From the NCBI RefSeq assembly GCF_019396345.1, contig NZ_JAHKRM010000021.1, positions 124,001-188,000 of the forward strand: a stretch of 64,000 nt of DNA. Direction: 5' to 3'. Shown here in pieces: positions 35,717 through 43,954 of this stretch. The notes under the pieces were generated by a model. That model was not told where the DNA came from, made no database searches, and was given only the letters and a program-made list of their open reading frames with translations. A program made the translations under genes and the position numbers. Every line of letters starts with the position of its first letter. The stretch's first letter is position 1. This DNA comes from Nonomuraea guangzhouensis. GTDB taxonomy: Bacteria; Actinomycetota; Actinomycetes; Streptosporangiales; Streptosporangiaceae.

Positions 35717-35785
35717 GCGTCCTCTTCGCGGACAGGCGGGCGTGACCGCGTGCGTGGACGGGAGGCAGGACCTACCGTCTGAGAA

Positions 35786-37144
35786 ATGGATCCGCTTGCG
35801 CTTTTCCGTCAGGTGGCCGCGTCGGTGCCCGCGTATGGGGAGTTCCTCGCCGAGCATGGCGTCGACCCAGGCCAGGTGACCACTATGTCCGACTTCGCGC
35901 GGTTGCCGCTGCTCACCAAGGACGGCTATCTCAACCGCCATCCGCTCCCCCGGCTCTGCCGCGACGGCGTGATCGGCGACATGATCGCGGTCTCGTCCGG
36001 TTCGACGGGCACGCCGTCGTTCTGGCCGCGGTCCGCCTCCGACGAGCGGGTGATCGCGTCGCGGTTCGAGGAGGTGTTCCGGGACTCGTTCGAGGCCCGG
36101 GAGCGCAGGACGCTAGCCGTCGTCTGTTTCGCGCTCGGCACCTGGGTGGGCGGGCTGTTCACCCTGGCCTGCTGCCGTCACCTGGCCGAGCGCGGCTACC
36201 CGATCACCGTGGTCGCCCCCGGCAACGACAAGCGGGAGATCCTTCGCGTCATCCCGCAGCTGGCCCCGCACTTCGACCAGGTGGTGCTGCTCGGCTATCC
36301 GCCCTTCCTCAAGGACGTCATCGACGCGGGGCTGCCCTGGGCCAGGTGGAACGTCAAGCTCGTCACGGCCGGCGAGGTGTTCAGCGAGGAGTGGCGTGCG
36401 CTCGTGGCGGACAAGGCGGGCATCGCCGACCCGGTGCGCGGCATCGCCTCCCTGTACGGCACGGCCGACGCGGGGGTGCTGGGCAACGAGACTCCTCTCT
36501 CCGTGGAGATCCGCCGGTTCCTCGCCGGACGTCCCGGGGCGGCGAGGGAGCTGTTCGGCGAGTCGCGGCTGCCGACCCTCGTCCAGTACGACCCTGAGGT
36601 CCGCTTCTTCGAGGAGCACGAGGGCACGCTGGTGTTCTCGGGCGACAACGGCATCCCGCTGGTCCGCTATCACATCGCCGACGAGGGCGGGATCGTGCCG
36701 TTCGAGCGGATGCTCCGCTTCCTGGGGAAATGCGGCTTCGAGCCGTCGGCGACCAGTCCCTCCCGGCCGTTCGTGTACGTGTTCGGGCGCAGCCACTTCA
36801 CGGTGTCCTACTACGGGGCGAACGTGTTCCCGGAGAACATCTCCATCGGACTCCAGCAGCCGGCGGTCAGTTCGCTGGTCACCGGGAAGTTCGTCATGGA
36901 GGCGGTGGAGGACGACCGGCGCGACCGGCATCTCACGGTGACGGTGGAGCTGATGCCCGGCGAGAAGCCGTCGGAGGAGACGGCCCGGCTCGTGGGCGAG
37001 TCGATCCTGGCGCAGTTGCTCCGGCTCAACAGCGAGTTCGCGGCGTATGTGCCGATGGCTCGGCAGGCGCCGTTCATCCGGCTGCGGGAACTGGGCGATC
37101 CTGAGTACTTCCCACCCGGCGCCAAGCACCGCTACACGCGCTGA
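35786..37144 (+). CDS. Adenylate-forming enzyme, phenylacetate-CoA ligase (PaaK)-like
   Basis: A 452-residue protein with the PaaK-type P-loop SSGSTGTPSFWPR near residue 73, SLYGTADAGVLG (A5 equivalent), and a C-terminal domain containing VFGRSHFTVSYYGANVFPENI. It should adenylate an aromatic or small acid. CoA ligation is typical of the family but not proven here. It follows the response regulator gene by 70 bp on the same strand. No phenylacetate catabolic genes are nearby, so the substrate is open. Confidence 0.8.
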   Translation: MDPLALFRQVAASVPAYGEFLAEHGVDPGQVTTMSDFARLPLLTKDGYLNRHPLPRLCRDGVIGDMIAVSSGSTGTPSFWPRSASDERVIASRFEEVFRDSFEARERRTLAVVCFALGTWVGGLFTLACCRHLAERGYPITVVAPGNDKREILRVIPQLAPHFDQVVLLGYPPFLKDVIDAGLPWARWNVKLVTAGEVFSEEWRALVADKAGIADPVRGIASLYGTADAGVLGNETPLSVEIRRFLAGRPGAARELFGESRLPTLVQYDPEVRFFEEHEGTLVFSGDNGIPLVRYHIADEGGIVPFERMLRFLGKCGFEPSATSPSRPFVYVFGRSHFTVSYYGANVFPENISIGLQQPAVSSLVTGKFVMEAVEDDRRDRHLTVTVELMPGEKPSEETARLVGESILAQLLRLNSEFAAYVPMARQAPFIRLRELGDPEYFPPGAKHRYTR

Positions 37145-37180
37145 CCACCTCGTCCGCCAGACGCCAGGCGAAGGCGCTGT

Positions 37181-37359
37181 CACCGCCAGGCATTTGCCTC
37201 CCCGGGCATTTGACTTCGGATGCGTCATCCCCAGGTACTTGCCGGCCGCGGCATCAACCCCAGGTATTTGGCTTCGACCGTGTCACCCCAGACGCTTGCC
37301 GACCACCGCGTCACCCCTGGGTACTCACCGACGGCCGCATCAACCCCAGGTACTACCGG
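37181..37359. repeat. Degenerate 29-bp tandem repeat array
   Basis: Units start at 37226, 37255, 37284, 37312 and 37341, of 29, 29, 28, 29 and 19 bp. The common form is CAxCCCCAGGTAxTTGxC followed by a variable part ending in GCxT. Two more diverged units precede them at 37181 and 37201. The array fills most of the gap between the PaaK-like and DUF1023 genes. No open frame of note and no CRISPR-like constant/variable alternation is seen. Confidence 0.75.
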
Positions 37360-37415
37360 AGAATTCAAACCCAGCGGTGACGCGGTCGACGCCCTCCCTT
37401 CCATAAGTTCTGATC

Positions 37416-38300
37416 ATGCTCAGAATGCTCACGCTCGCCGGAAGTCTCGCGTTCGGCGCGGTCCTGGCACTGCCCAGCCAGCACAGTGGCCGGCTCGTGA
37501 AGGTCTACGGCGATCTGGCCACCGCCGATCGCGTCGCCATCGTCGTGCCGGGTGCCGACACCACGGTGGCCACCTTCGAGGCGAGCACGAAGCGGCCGGG
37601 CGGCGCGGCCCGGGCGCTGCTGGCCGAGGCCGCCAAGGTCGGGCACGGCGAGAGACTGGCCGTGGTCGCCTGGCTCGGCTACGACGCGCCGCCAACGTGG
37701 AGCCTGGGCGCCATCACGGACACGGCGGCCGTCGAGGGAGCGAAGGCACTTCGCCGTACCGTCACGGAATTGCACGCGCGGACGTCGGCACCGATCGCGC
37801 TGCTGTGCCACAGCTATGGGTCCGTCGTGTGCGCCAAGGCCGGGCCGGACCTTCCCGTGGCCGACATGGCGCTGTTCGGCAGCCCCGGAATCGACACACC
37901 ATCCGACCGCATGCTGTCCAACCCCACACCCGCCGACTCCGCACCCTCCAACGCCACGCTGCCCAACGCCACGCCATCCGGCCCCCCGCTGCTCAACCCC
38001 ACGCCCACGCTGCTCGACCGCACGCTGCTCAACCCCGCGCCATCCGACCCCACGCCGTCTGCCACCAGGGTGTGGGCGGGTGTGGGCGGGAGCGATTGGA
38101 TCAGGTTCGTGCCGAAAGTGAAGCTCGGGCCGCTCGGTTTCGGGGCCGACGCGCTGAGTCCCGGGTACGGCGCGCGGGTGTTTGAGGTCGGTCCCGGCGG
38201 GCACAGTGACTACTTCGCACCCGGCACGCCGTCGCTACGCAATCTCACGTTGATCGCCTTAGGCCGCCCCGGCGACGTGGTGGCTGCCACACCAGCATGA
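37416..38300 (+). CDS. DUF1023-type alpha/beta hydrolase
   Basis: A 294-residue protein with a short hydrophobic N-terminus. VVPGADTTVATFEAS, WLGYDAPPTW and LLCHSYGSVV (nucleophile Ser in HSYGS), a late GSDWIRF and GGHSDYF (His) match the actinobacterial DUF1023 pattern. Between the nucleophile and the acid (about residues 165-218) sits a low-complexity insert rich in NPTP/NATP/LLNP, built from 15-bp-like DNA repeats. Relatives lack this insert. The substrate is unknown; the family is usually exported or membrane-associated. Confidence 0.78.
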   Translation: MLRMLTLAGSLAFGAVLALPSQHSGRLVKVYGDLATADRVAIVVPGADTTVATFEASTKRPGGAARALLAEAAKVGHGERLAVVAWLGYDAPPTWSLGAITDTAAVEGAKALRRTVTELHARTSAPIALLCHSYGSVVCAKAGPDLPVADMALFGSPGIDTPSDRMLSNPTPADSAPSNATLPNATPSGPPLLNPTPTLLDRTLLNPAPSDPTPSATRVWAGVGGSDWIRFVPKVKLGPLGFGADALSPGYGARVFEVGPGGHSDYFAPGTPSLRNLTLIALGRPGDVVAATPA

Positions 38301-38315
38301 CAGGGTCGGGTTTAA

Positions 38316-38372
38316 TGACAGTGTGTCGTCATCAACTTGACGTGCCCATCCAGGGTTTGTGACACTTTGTCA
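38316..38372. promoter_or_regulatory. Paired TGACA-N3-TGTCA sites and promoter for heme oxygenase
   Basis: TGACA-GTG-TGTCG at 38316-38328 (one mismatch) and a perfect TGACA-CTT-TGTCA at 38360-38372 are 44 bp apart, about four helical turns. TTGACG at 38337-38342 could be the -35, with GACACT (inside the second site) as -10 at 18-bp spacing. Binding at both sites would bracket the promoter. The sites do not resemble the IdeR/DmdR iron box. Confidence 0.6.
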
Positions 38373-38404
38373 TGAAAGACCCCGGCCACACATTGAGGTG
38401 AAGC

Positions 38405-39046
38405 GTGACGTCGTTCTCCGAGATCTTGAAGAACGCCACCTGGGGCGACCACGAGTCGGCCGAGGACGAGAGCTACCTCAAAGAGCTGATGAGCGGCCGG
38501 TTGAGCGAGCAGGACTACGGCGAGCTCGTCGCCCAGCACTACTTCGCCTACCTCGCTCTCGACGGCGCCGCCAAGACGCTGGTCGACCACCCGGTGGCCG
38601 GGCGGTTCGTCTTTCCGGAGCTCTATCGGGAGCCAGCGTTGGAGCGTGACCTGCGGACCGTCTACGGTGCCGGCTGGCGCGACCGGATCGCCCCCTCGAA
38701 GGCGACCCGGACCCTGGTGGCGCGGATCGAGCAGGTGGCCGACTGGCCGGGTGGCTACATCGCCCACCACTACACCCGCTACATGGGCGACCTGTCTGGC
38801 GGGCAGTTCATCCGGATGGAGCTGCAGAAGATCTACGGCTACCAGAAGGGCGGCGGGGTCGACTTCTATCTGTTCGACGAGGTCGGCAGCCTGCCCAGGT
38901 TCAAGAACGAATATCGCGCCCGCCTCGACGCGCTGCCCTTCGGCGAGCGGGAGCAGCAGCGCATGATCGGCGAGGTCAAGCTGGCCTACCAGCTCAACAC
39001 CGAGGTGCTCGGCGAGCTGTTCCACGTGATCAAGGCCGCCGCATAG
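38405..39046 (+). CDS. Biliverdin-producing heme oxygenase
   Basis: A 213-residue helical enzyme. His16 in WGDHESAED is the proximal heme ligand, and MGDLSGGQFIR is the distal-helix glycine motif. It cleaves heme to biliverdin, CO and iron using reductant. It starts at GTG, with TGAGGTGA upstream. It stands alone, with no heme-uptake genes beside it. It is preceded by a pair of candidate operator sites. Confidence 0.92.
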   Translation: MTSFSEILKNATWGDHESAEDESYLKELMSGRLSEQDYGELVAQHYFAYLALDGAAKTLVDHPVAGRFVFPELYREPALERDLRTVYGAGWRDRIAPSKATRTLVARIEQVADWPGGYIAHHYTRYMGDLSGGQFIRMELQKIYGYQKGGGVDFYLFDEVGSLPRFKNEYRARLDALPFGEREQQRMIGEVKLAYQLNTEVLGELFHVIKAAA

Positions 39047-39068
39047 GACGCCCTGCCGGTGAAATACG

Positions 39069-39086
39069 AGTGGCCGCGCCGCCACT
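39069..39086 (+). terminator. Hairpin after heme oxygenase
   Basis: AGTGGC and GCCACT around a 6-nt loop, 22 bp after the stop. No U-run follows, so it is a weak terminator candidate. Confidence 0.4.
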
Positions 39087-39323
39087 GACCGATCGGCGCG
39101 CATTTCGAATATCGCCCTCTTTCCCGCACCGTCGGCACAGGCGTTGACGCTGGTCGGCCGCATGTCGGGTCGCGAAGTACGCGCATTCGCCAACATTTAC
39201 AGGAAAATTGAAATCGTGGCTTCGCCGCCGCGTGCGCACTTATATTGGCTCGCGTCGCACGAAATTCTCGCACGTTTCAGGCGGGTTATTCACGCCTGAC
39301 CGCACCACACCGGAAGGCGAACC

Positions 39324-39647
39324 GTGACGCAGCCGACCACGTACCAGCAAGGAAGTCAGCAGGACGCGGCCACGCGCGCGCTGACCGCGCACGAGCACAT
39401 CAGCCAGATCCACAGCAGGCTGCTCCAGATCCCCGAGCAGCTCGGCGGCGCGTGGAAGGGCGAGTCGGCGACCGTCTACGCGCAGGTTCTCAACGAGTGG
39501 AACCCGCAGTTCAAGAAGGTCATCGACGCCCTCCACCTGATCGCCGAGAACCTCAAGGGCTCCGGGATCGAGTACGAGGAGGCCAGCACCTCCGCGCAGG
39601 CCGTCACGCAGAACCTCATGGCCGCGCTCAACGGCGGCAAGCTCTGA
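39324..39647 (+). CDS. WXG100-family protein (EsxA/EsxB-like), first of a pair
   Basis: A 107-residue helical hairpin protein with the turn motif WKG at residues 43-45 (GGAWKGESATVYAQVLNEW). GGAAGG lies upstream of the GTG start. Such proteins are secreted as heterodimers by type VII secretion. A second WXG100 gene follows after 26 bp. No EccC, EccB or mycosin gene is in the window, so it is an orphan pair. The C-terminal YxxxD/E-like signal is not clear. Confidence 0.88.
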   Translation: MTQPTTYQQGSQQDAATRALTAHEHISQIHSRLLQIPEQLGGAWKGESATVYAQVLNEWNPQFKKVIDALHLIAENLKGSGIEYEEASTSAQAVTQNLMAALNGGKL

Positions 39648-39673
39648 ACACCGACTGCTAAGGAGGGGTGGCC

Positions 39674-39970
39674 ATGGGCGACCCGGACATCATTCTCGCT
39701 AATTTCGACCAGATGGAAGAGATCGCGGCCGAGCTCGGCCGGGCGTACGGCAGCCTGGTCGGCGAGCTGACCGACCTGGAGAACGACCTGAAGATCCTGG
39801 AGACCTGGGACGGCTCCGCGAAGGGCGTCTACCTGGAGGCCAAGCGCAACTGGAACGAGGCCGTGGTGACGATGGGTGACACCATGCAGCGCTTCGGCCC
39901 GGCCCTGCATGACGCCACTGGGATCATGCGCGACGCCGAGCAGGCCAACGTCCGCCGCTGGGGCACCTGA
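39674..39970 (+). CDS. WXG100-family protein, second of the pair
   Basis: A 98-residue helical hairpin protein with WDG at the turn (LETWDGSAKGVYLEAKRNW). AAGGAGG is correctly spaced for the ATG at 39674; the GTG six bases earlier is too close to it. It probably forms a heterodimer with the preceding WXG100 protein. Followed by a strong hairpin. Confidence 0.88.
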   Translation: MGDPDIILANFDQMEEIAAELGRAYGSLVGELTDLENDLKILETWDGSAKGVYLEAKRNWNEAVVTMGDTMQRFGPALHDATGIMRDAEQANVRRWGT

Positions 39971-39977
39971 CCGCGAT

Positions 39978-40009
39978 CGGCGGCTCGGCCTGGCCCCAGC
40001 GAGCCGCCG
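39978..40009 (+). terminator. Strong hairpin ending the WXG100 operon
   Basis: CGGCGGCTCG and its exact reverse complement CGAGCCGCCG, separated by 12 nt, begin 8 bp after the stop. It is GC-rich and lacks a U-run, as is common for actinobacterial terminators. Confidence 0.6.
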
Positions 40010-40355
40010 CTCGGTCGGCCACACGGCGGCCATGGTTCGGACTGGCGAGGACGACCCGGAGGTCCACCGATGGACGGTCCTGTTGCGCAGACTGGCTCCG
40101 TCTGCACTTCTGACAAATGATCTTGTCGTCGGGCGCCGTAGATTCCCAGCAAGGATGCACGGGACGGCTTCGCACAACCGGCCAGCCGGAGGCCGGCCTG
40201 ACGTTGATCCGGAGATGCCCGCGCAAGCCATTCGATCATTCGCGACTGCCTTCATCGCCCTCCCCACCCCGATAGGCTCCCCAGCCACACAGGCTGGGGA
40301 GGTTCATGTGATCGGTGAGGCGCAGGAGATCGAGGTCAAATACCGCGTGAGCGAC
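40010..40355. other. Intergenic region between convergent genes
   Basis: No gene is supported. It ends with a perfect 8-bp hairpin at 40279-40299 (CCCCAGCC, 5 nt, GGCTGGGG), which probably terminates the minus-strand gene ending at 40356. Confidence 0.5.
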
Positions 40356-40880
40356 CTAGACGCCTCCGTGCCGCTGTCGGATCCCTGCGCCGAACACGTC
40401 AGCGTACTTGAAGGGTATGTCCGGCTGGGGTTCCGCCTGCCACGAGATGATCAGGTAGTGCTCAACCGGGGTGGCGCCGGTCGAACCGTCCGGCATGGTG
40501 TCACGCCCGCGAGCGTGCACCCGAAGCCGGTAGAAGCCCTTCCCCAGCCAGGCAAGGTTCGGCAGTTTGGGAAGGTCCCCATCGAGCCCGCAAACGATGA
40601 GTGATCCGCTCGTGGATTCGATGGAGACTTCGACGATCTCCTCCCAGCGGTCCAGATCGAGAGTCGGAGGACCCTCGGTCAGTTGCACCGTGACGTCAAC
40701 GGCACCGATGGAGATGCCCGTGAGAATCGTCGCGCCATCCGGCTCATCCGCCACTGCGATCAAGCCGTTGTCCCAACGTTTCGGAAACTCAGGACCCAGC
40801 TCGTTCGCGTCCCGGATCTGCAGCTGGTGGTAGGACAGCCAGACGTTCGCCTGATAGGACGACGGCGCGGCGCCAGTCAT
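40356..40880 (-). CDS. Conserved hypothetical protein downstream of secreted nuclease
   Basis: A 174-residue acidic cytosolic-looking protein with no signal peptide. FYRLRVHARGRDTM, EHYLIISWQAEPQ and the C-terminal YADVFGAGIR recall a family of small actinobacterial proteins of unknown role. AGAAAGG is upstream. It starts 21 bp after the nuclease gene stop on the same strand, so the two are probably co-transcribed. By position it could be an immunity or accessory protein for the nuclease; that is inference only. Confidence 0.6.
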   Translation of the reverse strand: MTGAAPSSYQANVWLSYHQLQIRDANELGPEFPKRWDNGLIAVADEPDGATILTGISIGAVDVTVQLTEGPPTLDLDRWEEIVEVSIESTSGSLIVCGLDGDLPKLPNLAWLGKGFYRLRVHARGRDTMPDGSTGATPVEHYLIISWQAEPQPDIPFKYADVFGAGIRQRHGGV

Positions 40881-40901
40881 GGGGAGAAGACCTTTCTGGG
40901 G

Positions 40902-42212
40902 TTAGGAATTCATGTCGGGGAAGACGTAAAACGGGTCCTTGTCCAGCAGGCGTTGGTTGTTAGCGAAGCTGCCGAACTGGCCGCCGGCGCTGCTGTTCTG
41001 GGTGGCGTCTACCCATTCGACGGAGAAGTCGCCGGGGTAATCGCCGCCGCCGGTGTACGCGCCCTCATAGGTGTGTGCCATCGGATACTCGTCACAGTTT
41101 GCCCCGGTCGGAGGCGGACCGGTGAGGAAGCTGCACGCATCGGCGCGGTTCTGCTCGGCGTCCGCGTCGTCGTACATGCGGGTGAGTGGGACGTCGCCCA
41201 CGGCGCCAGGGTTGCCCCTTGCCTGGGCGCGGCTGATGTGGCCGACGATATCCTCGACCACACTGCGCTTGTAGGTCAGAGTAGGCCAGGTGTCGGAGAA
41301 GACGCAGCCCGTGTTGGTAAAGCCCTTGAGCATGCCGTTGTCGCAGCGCAGATCGATAGGACCGTCGGTAACGTATTCGATGTTGTCGAAGTCGCCGCTG
41401 TCGGGGGCGGCCCAGGTGATCTGAGAGTCGAAGCTGATGTTCTCAACCGTCCTGGCGGGAAGGCTGACCGCGAACGTCGCGTTGAACTGCATCCATGTGC
41501 GCAATTGCAGCGGCTTCGGGCCGGTGACGGATGTCGCCGTACAGTTGGGGTTACAGTGTCCACCGAAGCTGATCTGCATCGCGGTATTCCAGTCGCCCCA
41601 CTCGCTGTGTGGATAGATGTGCTCGCCATAGGTGAGCTCGCCTTTGTTCCACAGGGTGACCATATCGACGTAGTGAGTGAATTCTATGCCGCCGACGACC
41701 TCACCGGTATCGACGATGATCCAGTCAATACCTTCGGTCTGCCAGAAGCACTGATTGAAACGGGTCAAGCCGTACCAGCCAGTGCTCTCGTCCTTGCACC
41801 AGCTGGGTACGTTAGGGGGCACGCCGCCCGGAGGTTCCTCGGCGGAGATCTTCGGCTTGGGTGGGCGGGTGCACATGACCTTGTCCACACCCTTGGCCCG
41901 TAGACTGTTTAGCTGCTTCTTCACCTCTTCACAAGGGCGAGACGAGGTGACCTTGCTAGGTGAGGTGGACTTCCTTCCGGCGCTTGTGTCCTCGCGCATG
42001 GAGGCGTTGGCCGCTCGGATTCGGGCAGCGTCCCCATCTGCTTGCGTGGGCGGTGACAGGCCCGGGGGCGATGTGGTTACTGTCGATTTTGCAGCTCCGG
42101 GATCGTCGGCTGCCTGTGCCGAAGCGATGGGGCCGAGCGGGGTAGAGCATAAGGCGCCTGCTAGCACCACCCCCAGAGCTGCTCTACCTAAGTAGCGTGT
42201 CAAGAAATTCAC
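40902..42212 (-). CDS. Secreted protein with C-terminal NucA/NucB-type DNase domain
   Basis: A 436-residue protein. The signal peptide is about residues 1-34 (LGVVLAGAL, cleavage after SAQA), then a charged linker (to about 125), a beta-rich middle region with several Cys, and a C-terminal block near residues 370-430. That block contains CDEYPMAHTYEGA, SAGGQFGSFANNQRLL and DKDPFYV, which match the DEYP-S-EGG and N-GG-NRI-D-FYV pattern of NucA/NucB nucleases. I start at GTG 42212, preceded by GAAAGGG; the frame extends further but lacks a signal peptide. Probably a secreted DNA-degrading enzyme or antibacterial effector. Confidence 0.75.
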   Translation of the reverse strand: MNFLTRYLGRAALGVVLAGALCSTPLGPIASAQAADDPGAAKSTVTTSPPGLSPPTQADGDAARIRAANASMREDTSAGRKSTSPSKVTSSRPCEEVKKQLNSLRAKGVDKVMCTRPPKPKISAEEPPGGVPPNVPSWCKDESTGWYGLTRFNQCFWQTEGIDWIIVDTGEVVGGIEFTHYVDMVTLWNKGELTYGEHIYPHSEWGDWNTAMQISFGGHCNPNCTATSVTGPKPLQLRTWMQFNATFAVSLPARTVENISFDSQITWAAPDSGDFDNIEYVTDGPIDLRCDNGMLKGFTNTGCVFSDTWPTLTYKRSVVEDIVGHISRAQARGNPGAVGDVPLTRMYDDADAEQNRADACSFLTGPPPTGANCDEYPMAHTYEGAYTGGGDYPGDFSVEWVDATQNSSAGGQFGSFANNQRLLDKDPFYVFPDMNS

Positions 42213-42403
42213 ATTTGTCCCTTTCGTTTCAGACGTGGATGTATGTCGGAGATCTTCACATCTGGCCTTAAGGGAACACAAGATCTTGACTTGGCGTGGA
42301 AAATTCGTTAACTGACTCTGTGGAAAGCCGACTGACCAGGCAAAACGACATGCCGCCATTTCGGAATTTCCATCCAGTCGGCATCAGCATTGGGAGGTCT
42401 CTC

Positions 42404-42520
42404 ATGGTTGTCAGCAAGACTCGCCAGGTTGAGATCTCCCAGCGCCGCTACCAGGCCGTGTAGATGCGGATCGCCGGGGTGTCGCCCACGGTGATCGCCG
42501 CATCCCGATCCAATGGCCCT
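42404..42520 (+). pseudogene. Decayed small helix-turn-helix gene
   Basis: A perfect GGGAGG is followed by ATG and 19 codons (SKTRQVEISQRRYQAV), then a TAG, after which the same frame continues MRIAGVSPTVIAAS before losing sense. The pattern R-x-A-V-x-x-R-I-A-G-V-x-x-x-x-I-A resembles small phage-type or terminase-like helix-turn-helix proteins. I read it as a gene broken by a nonsense mutation and a deletion. Confidence 0.35.
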
Positions 42521-42962
42521 GGGCCAGGCAAATCATCACCGCCCTGACCCGGCTACACGCCCTGCCGGCACCGACCTGACCAGCGCCAACCCGTCTCTAC
42601 GAGCAGAAAGGCACTCCCGCGGGCCCGTGGAACCCCGCCCACCCGGCGCGACAGCCGGGCACCCACGCTGACCACAGCAAGGAAATCGACCTTCAGCCGA
42701 ACCCTTTAGCCCACCAGATCAAGAACGAGATAGATCGAGGCCAAGAAACAGCTCTTACGCGTATGCGTCGGTGAAACCTGTGGAGTCCAGCGTGTCGATT
42801 CTTATAGGCATCAAGGGCGGCGGCACTCCGCACCGCCGCGCGGCCCGGCCAAAGGCGCATCCGGGCATGCGGCCTGGGGACGGTCCCGGCGCGCCGCCGA
42901 GCAGCACGACGGGCACAACCCGCCGCCCGCCGACCAACCGGCTGCCCTTGCTCCACCCCAAC
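42521..42962. other. Intergenic region, no gene seen
   Basis: About 440 bp with mixed base composition and no supported gene. It follows the decayed helix-turn-helix gene and may hold more of its remnants. Confidence 0.4.
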
Positions 42963-43193
42963 TCAGGGGGACAGGTAGTACGCGATACACCGGCGCCTGT
43001 CCGGGCCGGCCAGCATGGAACCGAAGACACCTAGCAGGACCTCTCGTGCAGCCCCCGGGGGCGAGTACCGTTCGGCATTCCTCTTTTCGTGCAGGGTGGA
43101 CATCGAGACCGGCTGGTCACTCTCGCGAGCTTGCAGCCTCGAGTAGATCACGCTGTCCTTGTTCCGGCCCGAACTGATCTCAGACATCGCCAT
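42963..43193 (-). CDS. Small hypothetical protein at end of anti-sigma ATPase operon
   Basis: A 76-residue protein whose ATG at 43193 overlaps the end of the ATPase gene and is preceded by AAGGGGAG. It contains SVIYSRLQARESDQPVS and a hydrophobic LLGVFGSML segment. I do not recognise the family. The overlap and ribosome binding site argue that it is translated. Confidence 0.45.
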   Translation of the reverse strand: MAMSEISSGRNKDSVIYSRLQARESDQPVSMSTLHEKRNAERYSPPGAAREVLLGVFGSMLAGPDRRRCIAYYLSP

Positions 43194-43611
43194 TCTCCCC
43201 TTTCTGGCCATGCAGCGCAGACGCATTCATGAGCGCCCAGACCGCGCAGCGTTGCCCCCCGAAGTGCCTCCAGCCCCACTCTGAGGCCAACTCCTCCACC
43301 AACCGCAACCCGCGCCCGCAGGCGTCGCTCAAACTCGCATCGCGCAGCGTGGGGAGACTTTGTGATCCGTCGTCAAGCACCTCGACCCGAATCAGACCGG
43401 CATTGAGCCGCACAACACGAACCCGGATGTGACCGCCCGGCAAGCCGGAGTAAGTGTGCCTAACCGCGTTCGCCGCCAGCTCGGTAAGGACCAGCAGCGC
43501 ATCACCACTGTCACTACCGATAACGGTCAGCAGCATCTTGACGAACTGCCGCGCCACACAGACCGAGGCTGCCGTACCAGGCAATCGGCATTCGCCGAGA
43601 GTCCGACCCAT
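43180..43611 (-). CDS. ATP-binding anti-sigma-type regulator (RsbW/SpoIIAB-like HATPase)
   Basis: A 143-residue GHKL ATPase. LVLTELAANAVRHTYS is the N-box and VEVLDDGSQSLP the G1 box. CGRGLRLVEELASEWGW is the G2 region. It has the size of the many actinomycete HATPase_c_2 anti-sigma-like proteins. The ATG at 43611 overlaps the preceding stop (TGATG). It belongs with the divergent XRE and DUF397 genes in an AbaA/WhiJ-type cluster. Confidence 0.85.
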   Translation of the reverse strand: MGRTLGECRLPGTAASVCVARQFVKMLLTVIGSDSGDALLVLTELAANAVRHTYSGLPGGHIRVRVVRLNAGLIRVEVLDDGSQSLPTLRDASLSDACGRGLRLVEELASEWGWRHFGGQRCAVWALMNASALHGQKGENGDV

Positions 43612-43874
43612 CACATGCCACCCATCGCACGGTAGATCTGGTCGGCCACGTCTTCGTGGTCGGCGTCCACCCGATGCCAGGGCCACGGACCCCACGTGTA
43701 GATCCAACGACCCTGCCGGAAATCGGCGCGAATCCCGATCGAAGCGGACCATGTCCGCAGGACGAGCCGAGCGGGGCGAAGGTCCCAACTGACGTCTGCG
43801 TTGAGATGGCTCAGCCCTTGATCCAGTAGCGTTAGGTAACTGAGATGTCGCACATCGTGGTGGGTGAAAGGCAT
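43611..43874 (-). CDS. Small conserved hypothetical protein coupled to the ATPase
   Basis: An 87-residue protein with ADVSWDLRPARLVLRTW and IYTWGPWPWHRVD. GGAGG is well spaced before the ATG at 43874. Its stop overlaps the ATPase start by one base. It is rich in Trp, probably cytosolic and of unknown function. It is divergently transcribed from the XRE regulator. Confidence 0.6.
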   Translation of the reverse strand: MPFTHHDVRHLSYLTLLDQGLSHLNADVSWDLRPARLVLRTWSASIGIRADFRQGRWIYTWGPWPWHRVDADHEDVADQIYRAMGGM

Positions 43875-43954
43875 GACAAACCTCCGCTGATGCACCGTCG
43901 ATTGCCCCGCCGTGCCCGCCATTTCGCGGACGATCGGCGTGGTCGAGCCCTACA

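Noticed and set aside
37181..37359. CRISPR array
   Set aside because: Units are contiguous and degenerate throughout, with no constant repeat alternating with unique spacers, and no cas genes are near.
38316..38372. IdeR/DmdR iron box at the heme oxygenase promoter
   Set aside because: The TTAGGTTAGGCTAACCTAA pattern is absent; the sites are TGACA-N3-TGTCA.
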